Source: Siphonodentalium dalli
Taxonomy: Eukaryota > Mollusca > Scaphopoda > Gadilida > Siphonodentaliidae
Direction of reading: 5' to 3'
DNA: 64,000 nucleotides
Assembly: GCA_032622095.1 (NCBI GenBank)
Contig: CP136067.1
Coordinates: 137,643,990-137,707,989 of the forward strand
The translations under genes and the position numbers were made by a program. The notes beneath the pieces were generated by a model. It saw only the letters and a program-made list of their open reading frames with translations, had not been told where the DNA came from and ran no database searches. Positions 44,388 to 55,212 of the stretch are shown in pieces. Positions within the stretch are counted from its first letter, which is position 1. Each line of letters opens with the position of its first letter.

Positions 44388-45427
44388 TTAACCCTTTCAG
44401 TGCCAGGGGCCGATCTCATCGGCCCTAATTTACGGTCGGTAAAATCGGCCCTAAAATTTATTATTTTTTTTTAATAGATTTTTTTGGATATGCTTAAAGG
44501 GGTACTGTACGCCAAATGTTGTTGTTGGTTTCTATAGTCTCCGAGTCGGAGAATAAGGTAACAATTTTTCCATTATTTAAAAGTCTATTGAGTACGAAGT
44601 CATGTTACGGATGACAAATTTACCGGAATGCAAAAATACAAATTGTCGTTGTCGAGTAATTTTTGTAAAGTTTTCAACCAAATGAATCAAATAAAAGTTA
44701 TATTATATGCATACTAGTCCCATATAATCATTTAAGTTATTGTATCGCCGCTAGTCAGTGAGTGGCTTGAGTGTTCTCCCCGTATCATCATAATATTTTA
44801 AGCAATCGTGTGTGCGATCGATTTAAAAATCCAGTATCCCTCAATTACTATTTTTGATTACGGTAATTCGTAATTTAATTGACGCCATTTTATGGCTCCA
44901 GTCATAAATTCAATTTATATCAAATTATTAACTTTTAAATGATTAAATTTTAAGATAGCCTATTAACCTGAGCGTTTACAGAATACATCTTCGACTCAAA
45001 TTACTTATGTTTCTATATATTATCGATATTAGATCGTTGTTGTCACCGGAAATTTAATGAAAATGGCGTAAAGTACCCCTTTAAGCATGCTATAGCAAAT
45101 TTAAAAACAAACTGGATAAAATCTTAGGGGCATGTTATAACTCAAAACTATCACCAAGTATTCATAGTAATAATTTTGATGCCCATGAAAAACGTAAGAT
45201 TCCCTGGCACTAAACCTACAAAATAAGTCTGTTAAAGAATATAAGAAAAAATTATTAAAATTGTAAAAAATTGTAAAAAATAATAACAAATGATGAAAAA
45301 TTGTTATGCCAATGCATTCTCTTATATATGCGAGGCGACCTATGGTCGACTCGCATATATAAGAGAATGCATTGGCACAGGGTATATGGGTTGATACAAA
45401 AAACGGACCTGGCACTGAAAGGGTTAA
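44388..45427. mobile_element. CCCTTTCAGTGCC-family TTAA MITE, interrupted
   Basis: Left end CCCTTTCAGTGCCAGGGGCC at TTAA 44388-44391; right end ACGGACCTGGCACTGAAAGGG at TTAA 45424-45427. Near the right end it also carries the GCCAATGCATTCTCTTATAT palindrome otherwise found in the CCCTTTACCCAACAG family. Confidence 0.88.
44494..45084. mobile_element. TTAA element, AGGGGTACTGTACGCC family, nested
   Basis: TTAA at 44494-44497 and 45081-45084; ends AGGGGTACTGTACGCCAAAT and GGCGTAAAGTACCCCT. A TTAA target with AGGGG ends resembles Kolobok elements. Non-coding. Confidence 0.85.
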
Positions 45428-45920
45428 AGGCCCACTTAATTTTTGAACACCCAGATCACATTATATAAAATATATGCCATATTATATACCATTTGAAAGA
45501 GGAAGCTTCAAAACATTGTATAATCAACTTGTCCGGTGTAATAAACTGTGAACATTGTTGTTTTTGTTGAGATATCGATATCTGTTCTGTGCTGAAGTTT
45601 CTACACAAAGTCTTATTATTTTAAATTGAAGGGGAATTACTCTATATATTTAGATATAGAGTTATTCCCCTTCCATTGGAAATAAATTATAGTTTGAATT
45701 CTGTTGCATTCTGTGAGCCATAATGGGGGAAATGATTTTATGATTTGAGCTATTTTCTGGTACTCTATAGGCACCTTCTGAGACACAGATGTTCCGTTCC
45801 AAATGGTGATGAATTATAGTATGATAATCATATTTAATGGCATAAATTGTTATTAAAACCGTATATCAAGGCACAAAATAAAAAAACAATTGGTGACTCG
45901 AAAATTAGGTGGGCCTTTAA
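45424..45920. mobile_element. AAGGCCCACTTAATTTTCG-family TTAA MITE beside a splice donor
   Basis: Its left TTAA is the right TTAA of the preceding MITE. Its right TTAA is at 45917-45920, 29 bp from the ORP exon end at 45950 and 20 bp outside the donor GTAATATAAC. Confidence 0.92.
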
Positions 45921-45949
45921 ATTAAATTATGTCATTCGTGTTATATTAC

Positions 45950-46200
45950 CTTGACATTCAGATGAGTCACTGTCGTGTCTGATTTCAAGTTCAGGCGTCG
46001 AGCTGCCACTTCCTGTGTGTTTGTGACCGTGTTTCCCGGAAGTGATCAACTTATTTGCTGCATTTGGTGTATCGCTGTTCTGTTCCAAACTTGTAATACT
46101 CCGCGTTCTTACAACCGCGGTTTTATGTAGGGTCCATGTTTGGATTTTATAATCACATTCGTATTGCAGAAGATCATTTATTGCATCCCAAGGTCGCACA
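45950..46200 (-). CDS. OSBPL8-like: ORP5/8-type protein, penultimate exon
   Basis: The acceptor TTTCCATTTTAG lies above 46200, and the donor CAAG|GTAATA is at 45950. One base completes the Asp begun in the previous exon, giving (D)VRPWDAINDLLQYECDYKI. This is the end of the ligand-binding ORD domain (family pattern RPWD..ND). The rest is the linker typical of ORP8: Ser/Thr/Lys/His-rich, closing with STPELEIRHDSDSSE before the anchor exon. The exon ends one base into a codon, which fits the next exon. Mobile elements occupy the introns on both sides. Confidence 0.9.
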
Positions 46201-46282
46201 CTAAAATGGAAAAAAGAATGACAATATAAAACAAAAGATTCCACAACGGGTGCTGGGATACCCCCATGGTGAAAATTGAAAT

Positions 46283-46638
46283 ATATAATTTTTATATTAA
46301 AATTAGTTTTTCCTCAAGGGAAGCCCGAAACTGAACTATATGGATTATTATCCTCGGCCTTGTGTTATCAGGAGGGTTAAAATTTATTGTCCGTTTATTA
46401 GCCTACTCCGGTCAATCAGCGACTCCGGTCAATCAGTGCTCGGATTAGCTCACGCATGGATGCGTCCCGTGCAAATCTCGCTCTCCTAACAATTCATCTA
46501 GCCAGTTTTATTTCCGACTTTTAATAGTAAGATTTGCGAGTCGCGGGGTTGGGAATGGCACCGCCATGGGAGGGATCTATGATAGTTCAGTTTCGGGCTT
46601 CCCTTGAGGAAAAACTAATTTTAATATAAAAATTATAT
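46283..46638. mobile_element. Inverted-repeat MITE (CCTCAAGGGAAGCCCGAAAC)
   Basis: A perfect terminal repeat of about 58 bp: ATATAATTTTTATATTAAAA, TTAGTTTTTCCTCAAGGG, AAGCCCGAAACTGAACTA. About 190 bp inside the left end (46325-46512) is almost identical to the inverse of 51139-51330 at the right end of the neighbouring element. Confidence 0.85.
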
Positions 46639-47029
46639 TTTTCCGCCAAGGAGAAGCCCTTCAACTGAACTATATGGAATAGAATGCAAGCCCAGGAGGA
46701 GGCAACGAGCAATAAATTTAATATTCCAGTTTGACGGGAATGTACTCTTCCAAACAGATTTCATGTAAATGTGATTTAGTCATGAATCGGCTTTGATATG
46801 TTATGTGAAAGAGCTCATAAATTCAGATTCCAGCATTGCTCAAGCTTGTACCTCCCCCCTTGTCTTTTGGAATAAACATCCCAGGCAGTGCCATACCATA
46901 CGTGCCAGCTATTAGTAGAAACCGAGCAGTAGAGACTTCTTCTTCTGCTGCTGCTTTTCTCTCGTGTCCTGCGATGAGAGTGATGGCGGTATTTACTATT
47001 TATATCTTCCCAAATAGAAAGCGCTATAG

Positions 47030-48975
47030 ACGGTACGCGACAGCGAGTCTTCCTCACACAGAACAGCCTCCAAAGGCTCGGGTGCTATTGTCCCGGAGGA
47101 TTGGTTGCCCGAATCTCCGAGAACGGCACTCTGCCTGCCACGGTCTGCTGATGCAGGACCAGGGGGCGCGAACTGGTACAGCCCAAGGACTGGTACAGTT
47201 GTGCAAAGTTTGTGTAATTCATTGTAACAAGATTTGACACATATCCTGTGATGAAGTTTTTTTTTTTCCAAGAGATCGACCCGTGTCGTGTCCGTACGCA
47301 AAGCGAGTTCCCTAGGAACGACAGAATCCTTGACCGACAGTGGGAACCACCGTCGGCCCGAGATCCTTGCTCATCGTCGTCAAAGCCATCAGACGCCAGG
47401 AGAATTATAGAAACTAGAAAGCATGTCAGGATCGACGCCAGCAACAGAACAGCCTGCATCAGGTTGAGGTAAGGTACTAGAGGGAAGCCCACACTGGGAA
47501 TGTCTCGAACGAGGAACAATTGCGCTCGCACTTAGATTTTAAGGTGTTATTTCCCACCCCAAGGCCAAAATGGCGGAAAAAAGGGAAATTGAAAGGATCC
47601 ATTTGACCAGGGAAAGCCCCCCACCGAATCTCCCAAATGCAGGCGGTCCCGACACGCTGACATAAACGTCGATGACATACCACTAGGATCCCCTGACGGC
47701 AGAGGAGCAGGCCTGGACGTATCACTTGGGATGACGTTTCCAGGGGGACAAGACCGACCCTCGTAATGGAGTGGGCCACGGCGCCGTGGGGAAGCGTCAG
47801 AAGGCCAGTTGGCTAGTGCGCTTTGTGCGGCACGGGACAACGAGGCTTCCCCACCCAGAACAGTCGCCAAAGGCGCGGGTGCTTGTGTCCTGGAGGATTG
47901 GTTGCCCGAATCTCCGGAGGACGGTACCCTGCCTCCCACGGTCTGCAGAAGACGGGGCTTGCAGCATGACCAGGGGGGACCGAATGGTTCCTGCCCGAGT
48001 TAAGACTGGTACGTTTGCTCAAAATGTAAAACCATGGACCAATGGGCCCTCAACCAACTATGACAATATCGCGTAAATTCATGAGCAACCCGTACGGCCA
48101 TCAAAGTCGAATCTCGTTCGACAATAAGCAAGACAAGACATTCTGTTAGTTATTAGCAAGCATAATATACAAAACATTTGTTAGTTATTGCAAACAAGGT
48201 TAATAAGGTAAATTCCGTTATTTACGATGGCCACGTGATCTTACCTGCTAGAAATTAAACCGCAGGTAAGATACTGTCTTTTCTCGGCGAAGAGGACGAT
48301 GAGATCCGATTTCTCCTGTGCAAGAACATAGCGGAGTCCTTGCTTACGGTGAGGAGAACGTTTTATACACTTACAGAAAGTCCGCAGATGGTGGAGCAGG
48401 CCTGGAATATCCCGAGGGAGTATGAATCCAGGGGGACAAGACCCACTCTCGTAATGGAGTGGGCCACGGACCGTGGGGAAGAGTCAGAAGTCTCAGTCCT
48501 TCCCAGGAGACAGGAGCAATTGTTCACGCAGCCTTAAGCAAGTGTAATTTTCTAATTCACGAATATTAAACTGTGCACTGTTCCCTCTTGACAGAAGGTG
48601 CATGGTCATAGTAATCATTTATTCAATATTAAACTATTGGAAGGTATATATAAAATCGTTCCCATCGCAGTTAAATTATGGGAATGTGAAAGTGCCATGG
48701 AACATGCATGTTTTGAGGTCTATCCCACAATGACATTGAATTTGAGAAAAACACAACTGATGATTAGACAGGCGCAAGTACATCCGTCTTCTGAATTGCG
48801 AGAGCAAATGAGAGCTCGAGCTGCGGTTACATCTGGGAAGAACTGAAGTCTGGTTGGCTGGTGCGCTATTAGTGGCACATGATGAGTCTTCCCCACCCTA
48901 AGGCTCAGGAGCTGTGGCATTCGCCCTTGAAGATTTGTTTTCCAAATCAACGATGGTAGCACCCCGCCAGTCACT
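47030..48975 (+). repeat. Three diverged copies of a GC-rich, formerly coding unit
   Basis: The segment CAGAACAG(C/T)C(T/G)CCAAAGG, GGTGCTTGTGTCCTGGAGGA and TTGGTTGCCCGAATCTCC occurs at 47060-47140 and 47850-47925, and more decayed at 48880-48960. A second motif (CCAGGGGGACAAGACC, GTAATGGAGTGGGCCACGG, GTGGGGAAG) occurs at 47731-47805 and 48430-48500. One frame gives VLEDWLPESPEDGTLPP. The original product is unknown. Confidence 0.7.
48266..48537 (+). pseudogene. Exon-like frame, possible death-fold domain
   Basis: After an acceptor-like ATTAAACCGCAG the frame is open for 90 codons to TAA at 48535. It reads KILSFLGEEDDEIRFLLCKN, then TVRRTFYTLTESPQMVEQAW, then GTRPTLVMEWATDRGEESEV. The pattern (helices with W, G-TRP-LV-EWA-RG) is reminiscent of death or CARD-type domains, but I cannot assign it. 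A frameshifted relative lies at 47690-47805, so it belongs to a duplicated, decaying sequence. Confidence 0.35.
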
Positions 48976-49690
48976 GGTACTGGGCAGTGGTCATGCACAA
49001 TATAAAGGCTTCTTTGGGAACGGCGCTTTATATGTGTGATGATACAAATGCTTTCATTTGTTATTCATATAGGTTTTCTATTTACCAGATAATCATGGAT
49101 ACGTAGTAATAGAAAGAGAAGAGCCATGTTTTGGACTCTTTTGAAATTGGCACTGGCAGGCCTGCCGAATGCAAAATAAATCTGAAGCCGTAACGTATTT
49201 GTCGGTTGTCTGGTTGTGCTTAGGTACCCATAGGTTACACAAACTGTTATATTCAGTATCACGAGAGCCACATACAACTTTGACGCGACCTAGATTTCAC
49301 AACCTCCAGGTGAACAGAACCGTCGTTCGCCTCCAATACGCAGGCCTGCAGGGGTCGTGCACAATATAAATAGAAACACTGTTCATGTAACTGCACTTTA
49401 TATGTGTGACAATACAAATGCTGTCCTTTCTGTTATTTGCCCGATAATCAATTGGATATGAGGCAATAGAAGGAAAAGAGCCATGTGTTGGTCTCTGATG
49501 GAAATTATAGTGGCAGCGGCCCTGCGCAATATAAATGCATTTCCTGTAACTGTGCTTAATACAGGAGTGAAGGCTATTTGACATTTGATCTTTCTATGTG
49601 GAAATAGAAGGTAGAGAGCCAAGTGATGGACTCTGTTGGAAAGGCTATTGACAGTGCATCGGGGGCACATGACAATATAAATGCATAGTA
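48975..49690. repeat. Tandem repeat, about 170 bp, three copies
   Basis: Copies at 48975-49155, 49345-49510 and 49515-49685 share GCACAATATAAA, TATGTGTGAYRATACAAATG, AATAGAAGG(T/A)AGAGAGCC and ATG(T/G)RTTGG(T/A)CTC. About 190 bp of unrelated sequence separates the first two. Confidence 0.75.
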
Positions 49691-51351
49691 GTTCACCTTG
49701 ACTATTCACGGATTGAAAGCGCAGAAGTATGTCGGTATCAGTGAAAATTTACGCCATATTGATATAGTCAGTTCGTATGTCATTGAGCCTTTGAGGCACT
49801 GATACCCTTGTACTAGTATGGAACAATTATGGCTGGCCATACATGTTTTTAAGCTCACCATTTTGTATCATTTAAATTCGTAATTTGAATGTATCTACAA
49901 ACACTAATATCTGAGGATAACAGTTCAGATGTTGTCTATTTGTTACAGTGAACACGTGGAAATGTCAAACATCAAAATCATCAAAAGTATAAACATTGTT
50001 GACTGAAAATTTATTGAGACACTGGCTAGCCAATGAATCATTTCAACACTGCGACCATGCTAGGTCACACGGATATGGTGACATGCCACAAGTACTGTCA
50101 AGTAGGCCAACCAAAGGCTCGCATCCCAAATTTCTCCAAAGAGATCTGACCACGGACGGAAGTATCCTTGGATATTTAAGCAAACTATAGCTGAAGGATC
50201 AGGCTACTGCATTTGCATATCTGTGCAAACATAATCTCATTGTTTCCAACGATTGTTCCGATAATACAATGAGGGAAAGGAAATGGAATCGCAAGAACAG
50301 AGTCAGAATTTCAAATAAATATCTTGAAGTCGATGTAACGTTTGCGACGTTCCAAGTATCCAAATAAGAGCCATCATGTTAATAGTAATACATTCGGGCT
50401 AGCTAAGATATGCAAAAATTAATCGGTAAGCACAATTAATTAGAACGACATGTTGTATATGTACAATGATGTTCTGTGATAATCATTTACCAAATGTCGG
50501 TTAAGTTCCAGTCGCTCAACTTCAACTTACAATTGAATTAGTTGAGGCAAAAGAAATTTCATTGGATTACAAGTTCTATCTTGTTTATTAATACATGTAA
50601 ATTATCGCCAAAGGAGACATTTCTGTCCTGGCCAACTTTCTGCGCACTAACAGAGCTGTTGCAGATACGATTATGTAGTGTACATGAAATGAACGTAGCA
50701 AGAAGTCGGCATCATGAAATATAGTTAGCACGAAATTAGGATACTTCGCATACCGTACCACGTGGACTCAGAAATCGGACGATTCATGCCACCGTATATG
50801 TTGCACAATAATGCAAAATAGGTTCGCTACAAGTAAACGATGTGCGTCTGTAGTCATTGTCAAAATGGCCATCAATGGCGAAGTTCACAACGTGATTTTG
50901 TCGATTCCAATTCCAAAATTTTTTGAGATAAAATGGGTCGATAAAAACACGGAATATTTATAAATAGCGTTGCGCATACTATGAAACGAAGAGTTTCTGC
51001 GCGAACTTATAAATATTAAACGACCGGTTAAGCAACGGATAAATTGCAAGTTTGTGATCAACAATAAATAGTGAGTTGATAAACTCGCAATAGAGAAATA
51101 CTTCCTTTAGTTAAAACCACGTCTGATAGGTCCAAGGAGAGAAATAAAACTGGCTAGATGAATTGTTAGGAGAGCGAGATTTGCACGGGACGCATCCATG
51201 CGTGAGCTAATCCGAGCACTGATTGACCGGAGTCGCTGATTGACCGGAGTAGGCTAATAAACGGACAATAAATTTTAACCCTCCTGATAACACAAGGCCG
51301 AGGATAATAATCCATATAGTTCAGTTGAAGGGCTTCTCCTTGGCGGAAAAA

Positions 51352-51618
51352 TGGGCAGGTTGTAAACTAAATTGTGAAGTGTGAACAAAAATATGATGAA
51401 CAAACAAAATTAATTACTGAACAATTCCAACATTTTCAGATAAACAAAGAGGAAAACTCTTGAACGGAAGATGAGAACAACATCAGTGAACCCTCTTTTG
51501 AAAGCCCTCATGATGCCAAACCTGCATACCAAATTTCATCGAGATCCGATAACCCATGGTTGAGATATATGAGCGGACGGACAAAATCCAACATTTTCAG
51601 ATAAACATATAGGGATAA
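51352..51618. other. No gene seen
   Basis: It contains CCTGCATACCAAATTTCATC, GAGATCCGATAACCCATGG and GGACGGACAAAATCC, a trace of the dispersed GGACGGAC repeats. Confidence 0.45.
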
Positions 51619-51727
51619 CTCAGTGAGAGCTTTCCGATGAATGGCAAGCCATATGTCCGACTAAATCCTGAAAAGTTACCCATAATTCTGCTGTGGTTCA
51701 GGAGTTGATTATCTAGGGCATTACTGT
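51619..51727. mobile_element. CAGTAATGCCC-family MITE, right half
   Basis: From CTCAGTGAGAGCTTTCCGAT to TCTAGGGCATTACTG plus TA. It is followed by an AGAATGAGG-family flank (GAGGTGACTGATGGGTGAAC, 51740). Confidence 0.85.
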
Positions 51728-51879
51728 AAATTGCATAATCGAGGTGACTGATGGGTGAACATCACCAGCATCAAAATTCAAGGCTATTCAAGGCCTCCTT
51801 CCCAATATTAAATGGCAATTGAACCAATTGAAGCAATTTCGTAATATAAACAGGTTTTATGTCATACTCAGTTTGAAAC

Positions 51880-52240
51880 TTATGTATGTCCCTTATTACT
51901 CTGCGCATTTGAGACCCATCTTCCCATGAGTTTGCCCACAAATGTAATAAATTACGATCTATTATATTACTCTGCGTATTTGAGACCCATTCTCCCATGA
52001 ATTTGCCTGCAAACGTAACAAAACACGATCTATCATCTTATTTTGCATATTTGTAGACCTCTCTTCCTGTGAGTTTGCACACAAAAATAATAAATCTAAC
52101 ATCATAAATGTAGACACATTCTCCTATGAGTTTGCTCAAAAATGTAATAAATTACGATCTATCATCTTACTCTGCATATTTGTAAACCCATTCTCCCGTG
52201 AGTTTGTCTTCTTCAAACAGCTTCGGAACCCACACTGTGC
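51880..52240 (-). repeat. Tandem copies of an ORP exon end plus its splice donor
   Basis: Five units of 65-71 bp (near 51900, 51971, 52041, 52107 and 52171) share ATTACTCTGCGTATTTG, ACCCATTCTCCCATGA and AATTACGATCTATCATC. Read on minus, the unit is the last 12 codons of the ORP exon (GEWVYKYA), the donor and the first intron bases. Only the copy at 52171 is attached to the whole exon; the others lie downstream in the intron with mutated donors. Confidence 0.85.
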
Positions 52241-52356
52241 CCTCAGCTTTACGTTGCTTTCCCTCTTGTCGTTGCCGTTCCTCCAGAAAATATTTTTCCT
52301 GTGTTGCAGTTTGCATGTCATTGGTTACAACAGATGCTGTGACACCCTTCCACAAC
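52171..52356 (-). CDS. OSBPL8-like: ORP5/8-type protein, ORD C-terminal exon
   Basis: The acceptor TTCTATATCAG lies above 52356 and the donor A|GTAAGATG lies below 52171. The exon starts with the last base of an Arg codon and reads LWKGVTASVVTNDMQTATQ, a charged helix (EKYFLEERQRQEGKQRKAEG), then VWVPKLFEEDKLTGEWVYKY. This is the conserved ORP region in which a 'LEE.QR' helix precedes 'W.P..F..D..TGEW.Y'. It contributes to the lipid-binding ORD. It ends two bases into the Asp codon completed at 46200, so the frame is intact. Confidence 0.95.
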
Positions 52357-52787
52357 CTGATATAGAATACAGAAAGATATAAGTGTCAGATTTTTTTATT
52401 TATGGAGTACCGATTTCGGGAGATTTGGCTCAAAATCTGCAAACTTTTTACGAATAAAAATTTCTAGTTTTACTAAAATTATTACCAAATAACACCAAAT
52501 GGGTTAGGGTTTAGCATAACAAAAATTTAACATATCAACTAAACTTGAACAATCTAATAACTGCCATACATCAAGGAAGAAAATATCTTTGACATCACTG
52601 CATTCCTGACAAAAGCACATGCAGTTAATCCCACTGTGATGATGTCATCATCCAGCTATCTTGGTTCACTCTGTTATTACATGAGATGTGGTCATTTCTT
52701 TTTGAAACTTTGGGTAAACATTATAATTCTGTTTCTTGCCGGATGAATAATTATGAAACTATGTGATTTCTTTGTGTCCATGCCTAT
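52357..52787. other. Intron, no feature seen
   Basis: AT-rich intronic sequence of the ORP gene without recognised repeat. Confidence 0.5.
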
Positions 52788-52999
52788 TTAATCAAATGAG
52801 AGGTCTTAAAGGCCCACTTAAGTTTCGAATCACTGGTTATTTTTTTTATAGCGCCTTGATATCATTACACAACCCACCCTTGGAAACTCATAACCACACC
52901 ATTGTACACATTACTGCGGTCGACTACCGCTCTAGCCAACAGCCGTTAGTAAAGGTGGTAATTAGTTTAGTGGGCAACTGAATTTCGGTGCGTGTACAA

Positions 53000-55212
53000 G
53001 AAGATTACTTTGTGCTATCACTACAATTAATTATGATTTTATAAAGTGGTGTTGTCGCTTATTTACGCTTACGATCATGTAGTTAATCAAAGGAAATAAT
53101 TTTTATCAATTGACCTAATGCGCCGACAAATAAAGCCGAATGTCATAGTTTTACGGCCGAAAATTTTATTTATATATAATTATGTCCGTCCGCCGAATCG
53201 AAGAGCGGTAGTGAACCGCAGTAACTTTGAGGAATGATTTCACCCATAAATATTAATATTTCCCCATCATGTCATGTATTGACTTGTTGGTAAAAGATAG
53301 ACATTCACGATTATGTAAACACATCAGCTGATTTATACAAACCAGCTCCGATAAATAAAGCCAAAATGTCATTGTTTTACGGCAGAAAATTTAATTTATA
53401 TATAATTATTGTCCGGCCGCCGACTCGAAGAGCGATAGTGAACCACACTAACTTTGAGGAATGATTTCGCCCATAAATATTATTTATTCCCCACCATGTC
53501 GTGTATGTACTTGTTGGCAAAAGATAGACCTTCACGATTATGTAAAAATATCAGCTGATTTGTACAAACTAGCTCCGATAAATAACGACAAATATCATAG
53601 TTTTACGGCAGAAAATTTAATTTATATAATAATTATGTCCGGCCGCCGACTCGAAGAGCGGTAGTGAACCGCACTAACTTTGAGGAATTATTTCAACCAT
53701 AAATATTATTTATTCCCCACCATGTCGTGTATGTACTTGTTGGCAAAAGATAGACATTCCCAATTATGTAAAGACATCAGTTGATTTGGACAAACCAGCT
53801 CCGATAAATAAAGCCAAATGTCATTGTTTTACGGCAGAAAATTTAATTTATATAATAATTATGTCCGGCCGCCGACTCGAAGAGCGGTAGTGAACCGCAC
53901 TAACTTTGAGCAATGATTTCACCCATAAATATTATTTATTCCCCACCATGTCGTGTATGTACTTGTTGGCAAAAGATAGACCTTCGTGAAAATGTAAAAA
54001 TATCAGCTGATTTGTACAAACCAGCTCCGATAAATAACGCCAAATGTCATTGTTTTACGGCAGAAAATTTAACTGATATATAATTATGTCCGGCCGCCGA
54101 CTCGAAGAGCGGTAGTGAACCGCACTAACTTTGAGGAATGATTTTACCCATAAATATTATTTATTCCCAACCATGTCGTGTATGTACTTGTTAGCAAAAG
54201 ATAGACCTTCACGATTATGTAAAAACATCAGCTGATTTGTACAAACCAGCTCCGATAAATGACGCCAAATATCATAGTTTTTCGGCAGCAAATTTAATTT
54301 ATATATATAATTATGTCCGTCCGCCGACTTGAATAGCGGTAGTGAACCGCAGTTGCTTTGAGCAATGATTTCACTGACAAACATTATTTTTACCCCATCA
54401 TATCGTATATATTCTTGTTGGCAAAAGACAGACCTTCGTGAATATGTAAAAACATCAGCTGATTTGTACAAACCAGCTCCGATAAATGACGCCAAATATC
54501 ATAGTTTTTCGGCAGCAAATTTAATTTCTATATAATTATGTCCGTCCGCCGACTCGAATAGCGGTAGTGAACCGCAGTTGCTTTGAGCAATGATTTCACT
54601 GACAAACATTATTTTTACCCCATCATATCGTATATATTCTTGTTGGCAAAAGACAGACCTTCGTGAATATGTAAAAACATCAGCTGATTTGTACAAACCA
54701 GCTCCGATAAATGACGCCAAATATCATAGTTTTTCGGCAGCAAATTTAATTTCTATATAATTATGTCCGTCCGCCGTCTCGAATAGCGGTAGTGAACCGC
54801 AGTTGCTTTGAGCAATGATTTCACTGACAAACATTATTTTTATCCCATCATATCGTATATATTCTTGTTGGCAAAAGACAGACCTTCGTGAATATGTAAA
54901 AACATCAGCTGATTTGTACAAACCAGCTCCGATAAATGACGCCAAATATCATAGTTTTTCGGCAGCAAATTTAATTTCTATATAATTATGTCCGTCCGCC
55001 GACTCGGATAGTGGTAGTGAACCGCTGTAACTTTGAGCAATGATTTCACTGACAAACATTATTTTTTCCCCATCATATCGTATATATTCTTGTTGGCAAA
55101 AGACAGACCTTCGTGAATGTGTAAAAACATCAGCTGATTTGTACAAACCAGCTCCGATAAATGACGCCAAATATCATAGTTTTTCGGCAGCAAATTTAAT
55201 TTATATATAATT
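53000..55212. repeat. 225-bp satellite, about 9.5 units
   Basis: Units recur every 225-226 bp (motif AACTTTGAGGAATGATTTCA at 53227, 53452, and so on). Two subtypes occur: 53100-54300 (GTCCGGCCGCCGACTCGAAG, CCCCACCATGTCGTGTATG) and 54300-55200 (GTCCGTCCGCCGACTCGAAT, CCCCATCATATCGTATATA). GAGCGGTAGTGAACCGC is itself palindromic, and an inverse copy lies before the array at 52917. Confidence 0.95.

Larger units (their letters stand above)
46637..51351. mobile_element. 4.7-kb inverted-repeat unit in an ORP intron
   Basis: The ends TTTTTCCGCCAAGGAGAAGC...TTCAACTGAACTATATGGA at 46637 and its complement at 51310-51351 define the unit. It directly abuts the MITE 46283-46638. The interior is unusually GC-rich between 47000 and 48500 and contains decayed coding repeats, a 175-bp tandem repeat and a copy of the repeat at 20036. 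No transposase was recognised. 49700-51120 shows no gene. Confidence 0.65.

Noticed and set aside
47085..47531. 148-codon minus-strand membrane protein
   Set aside because: The hydrophobic run arises from the opposite strand of the GC-rich decayed repeats, and the conserved repeat signal is on the other strand.
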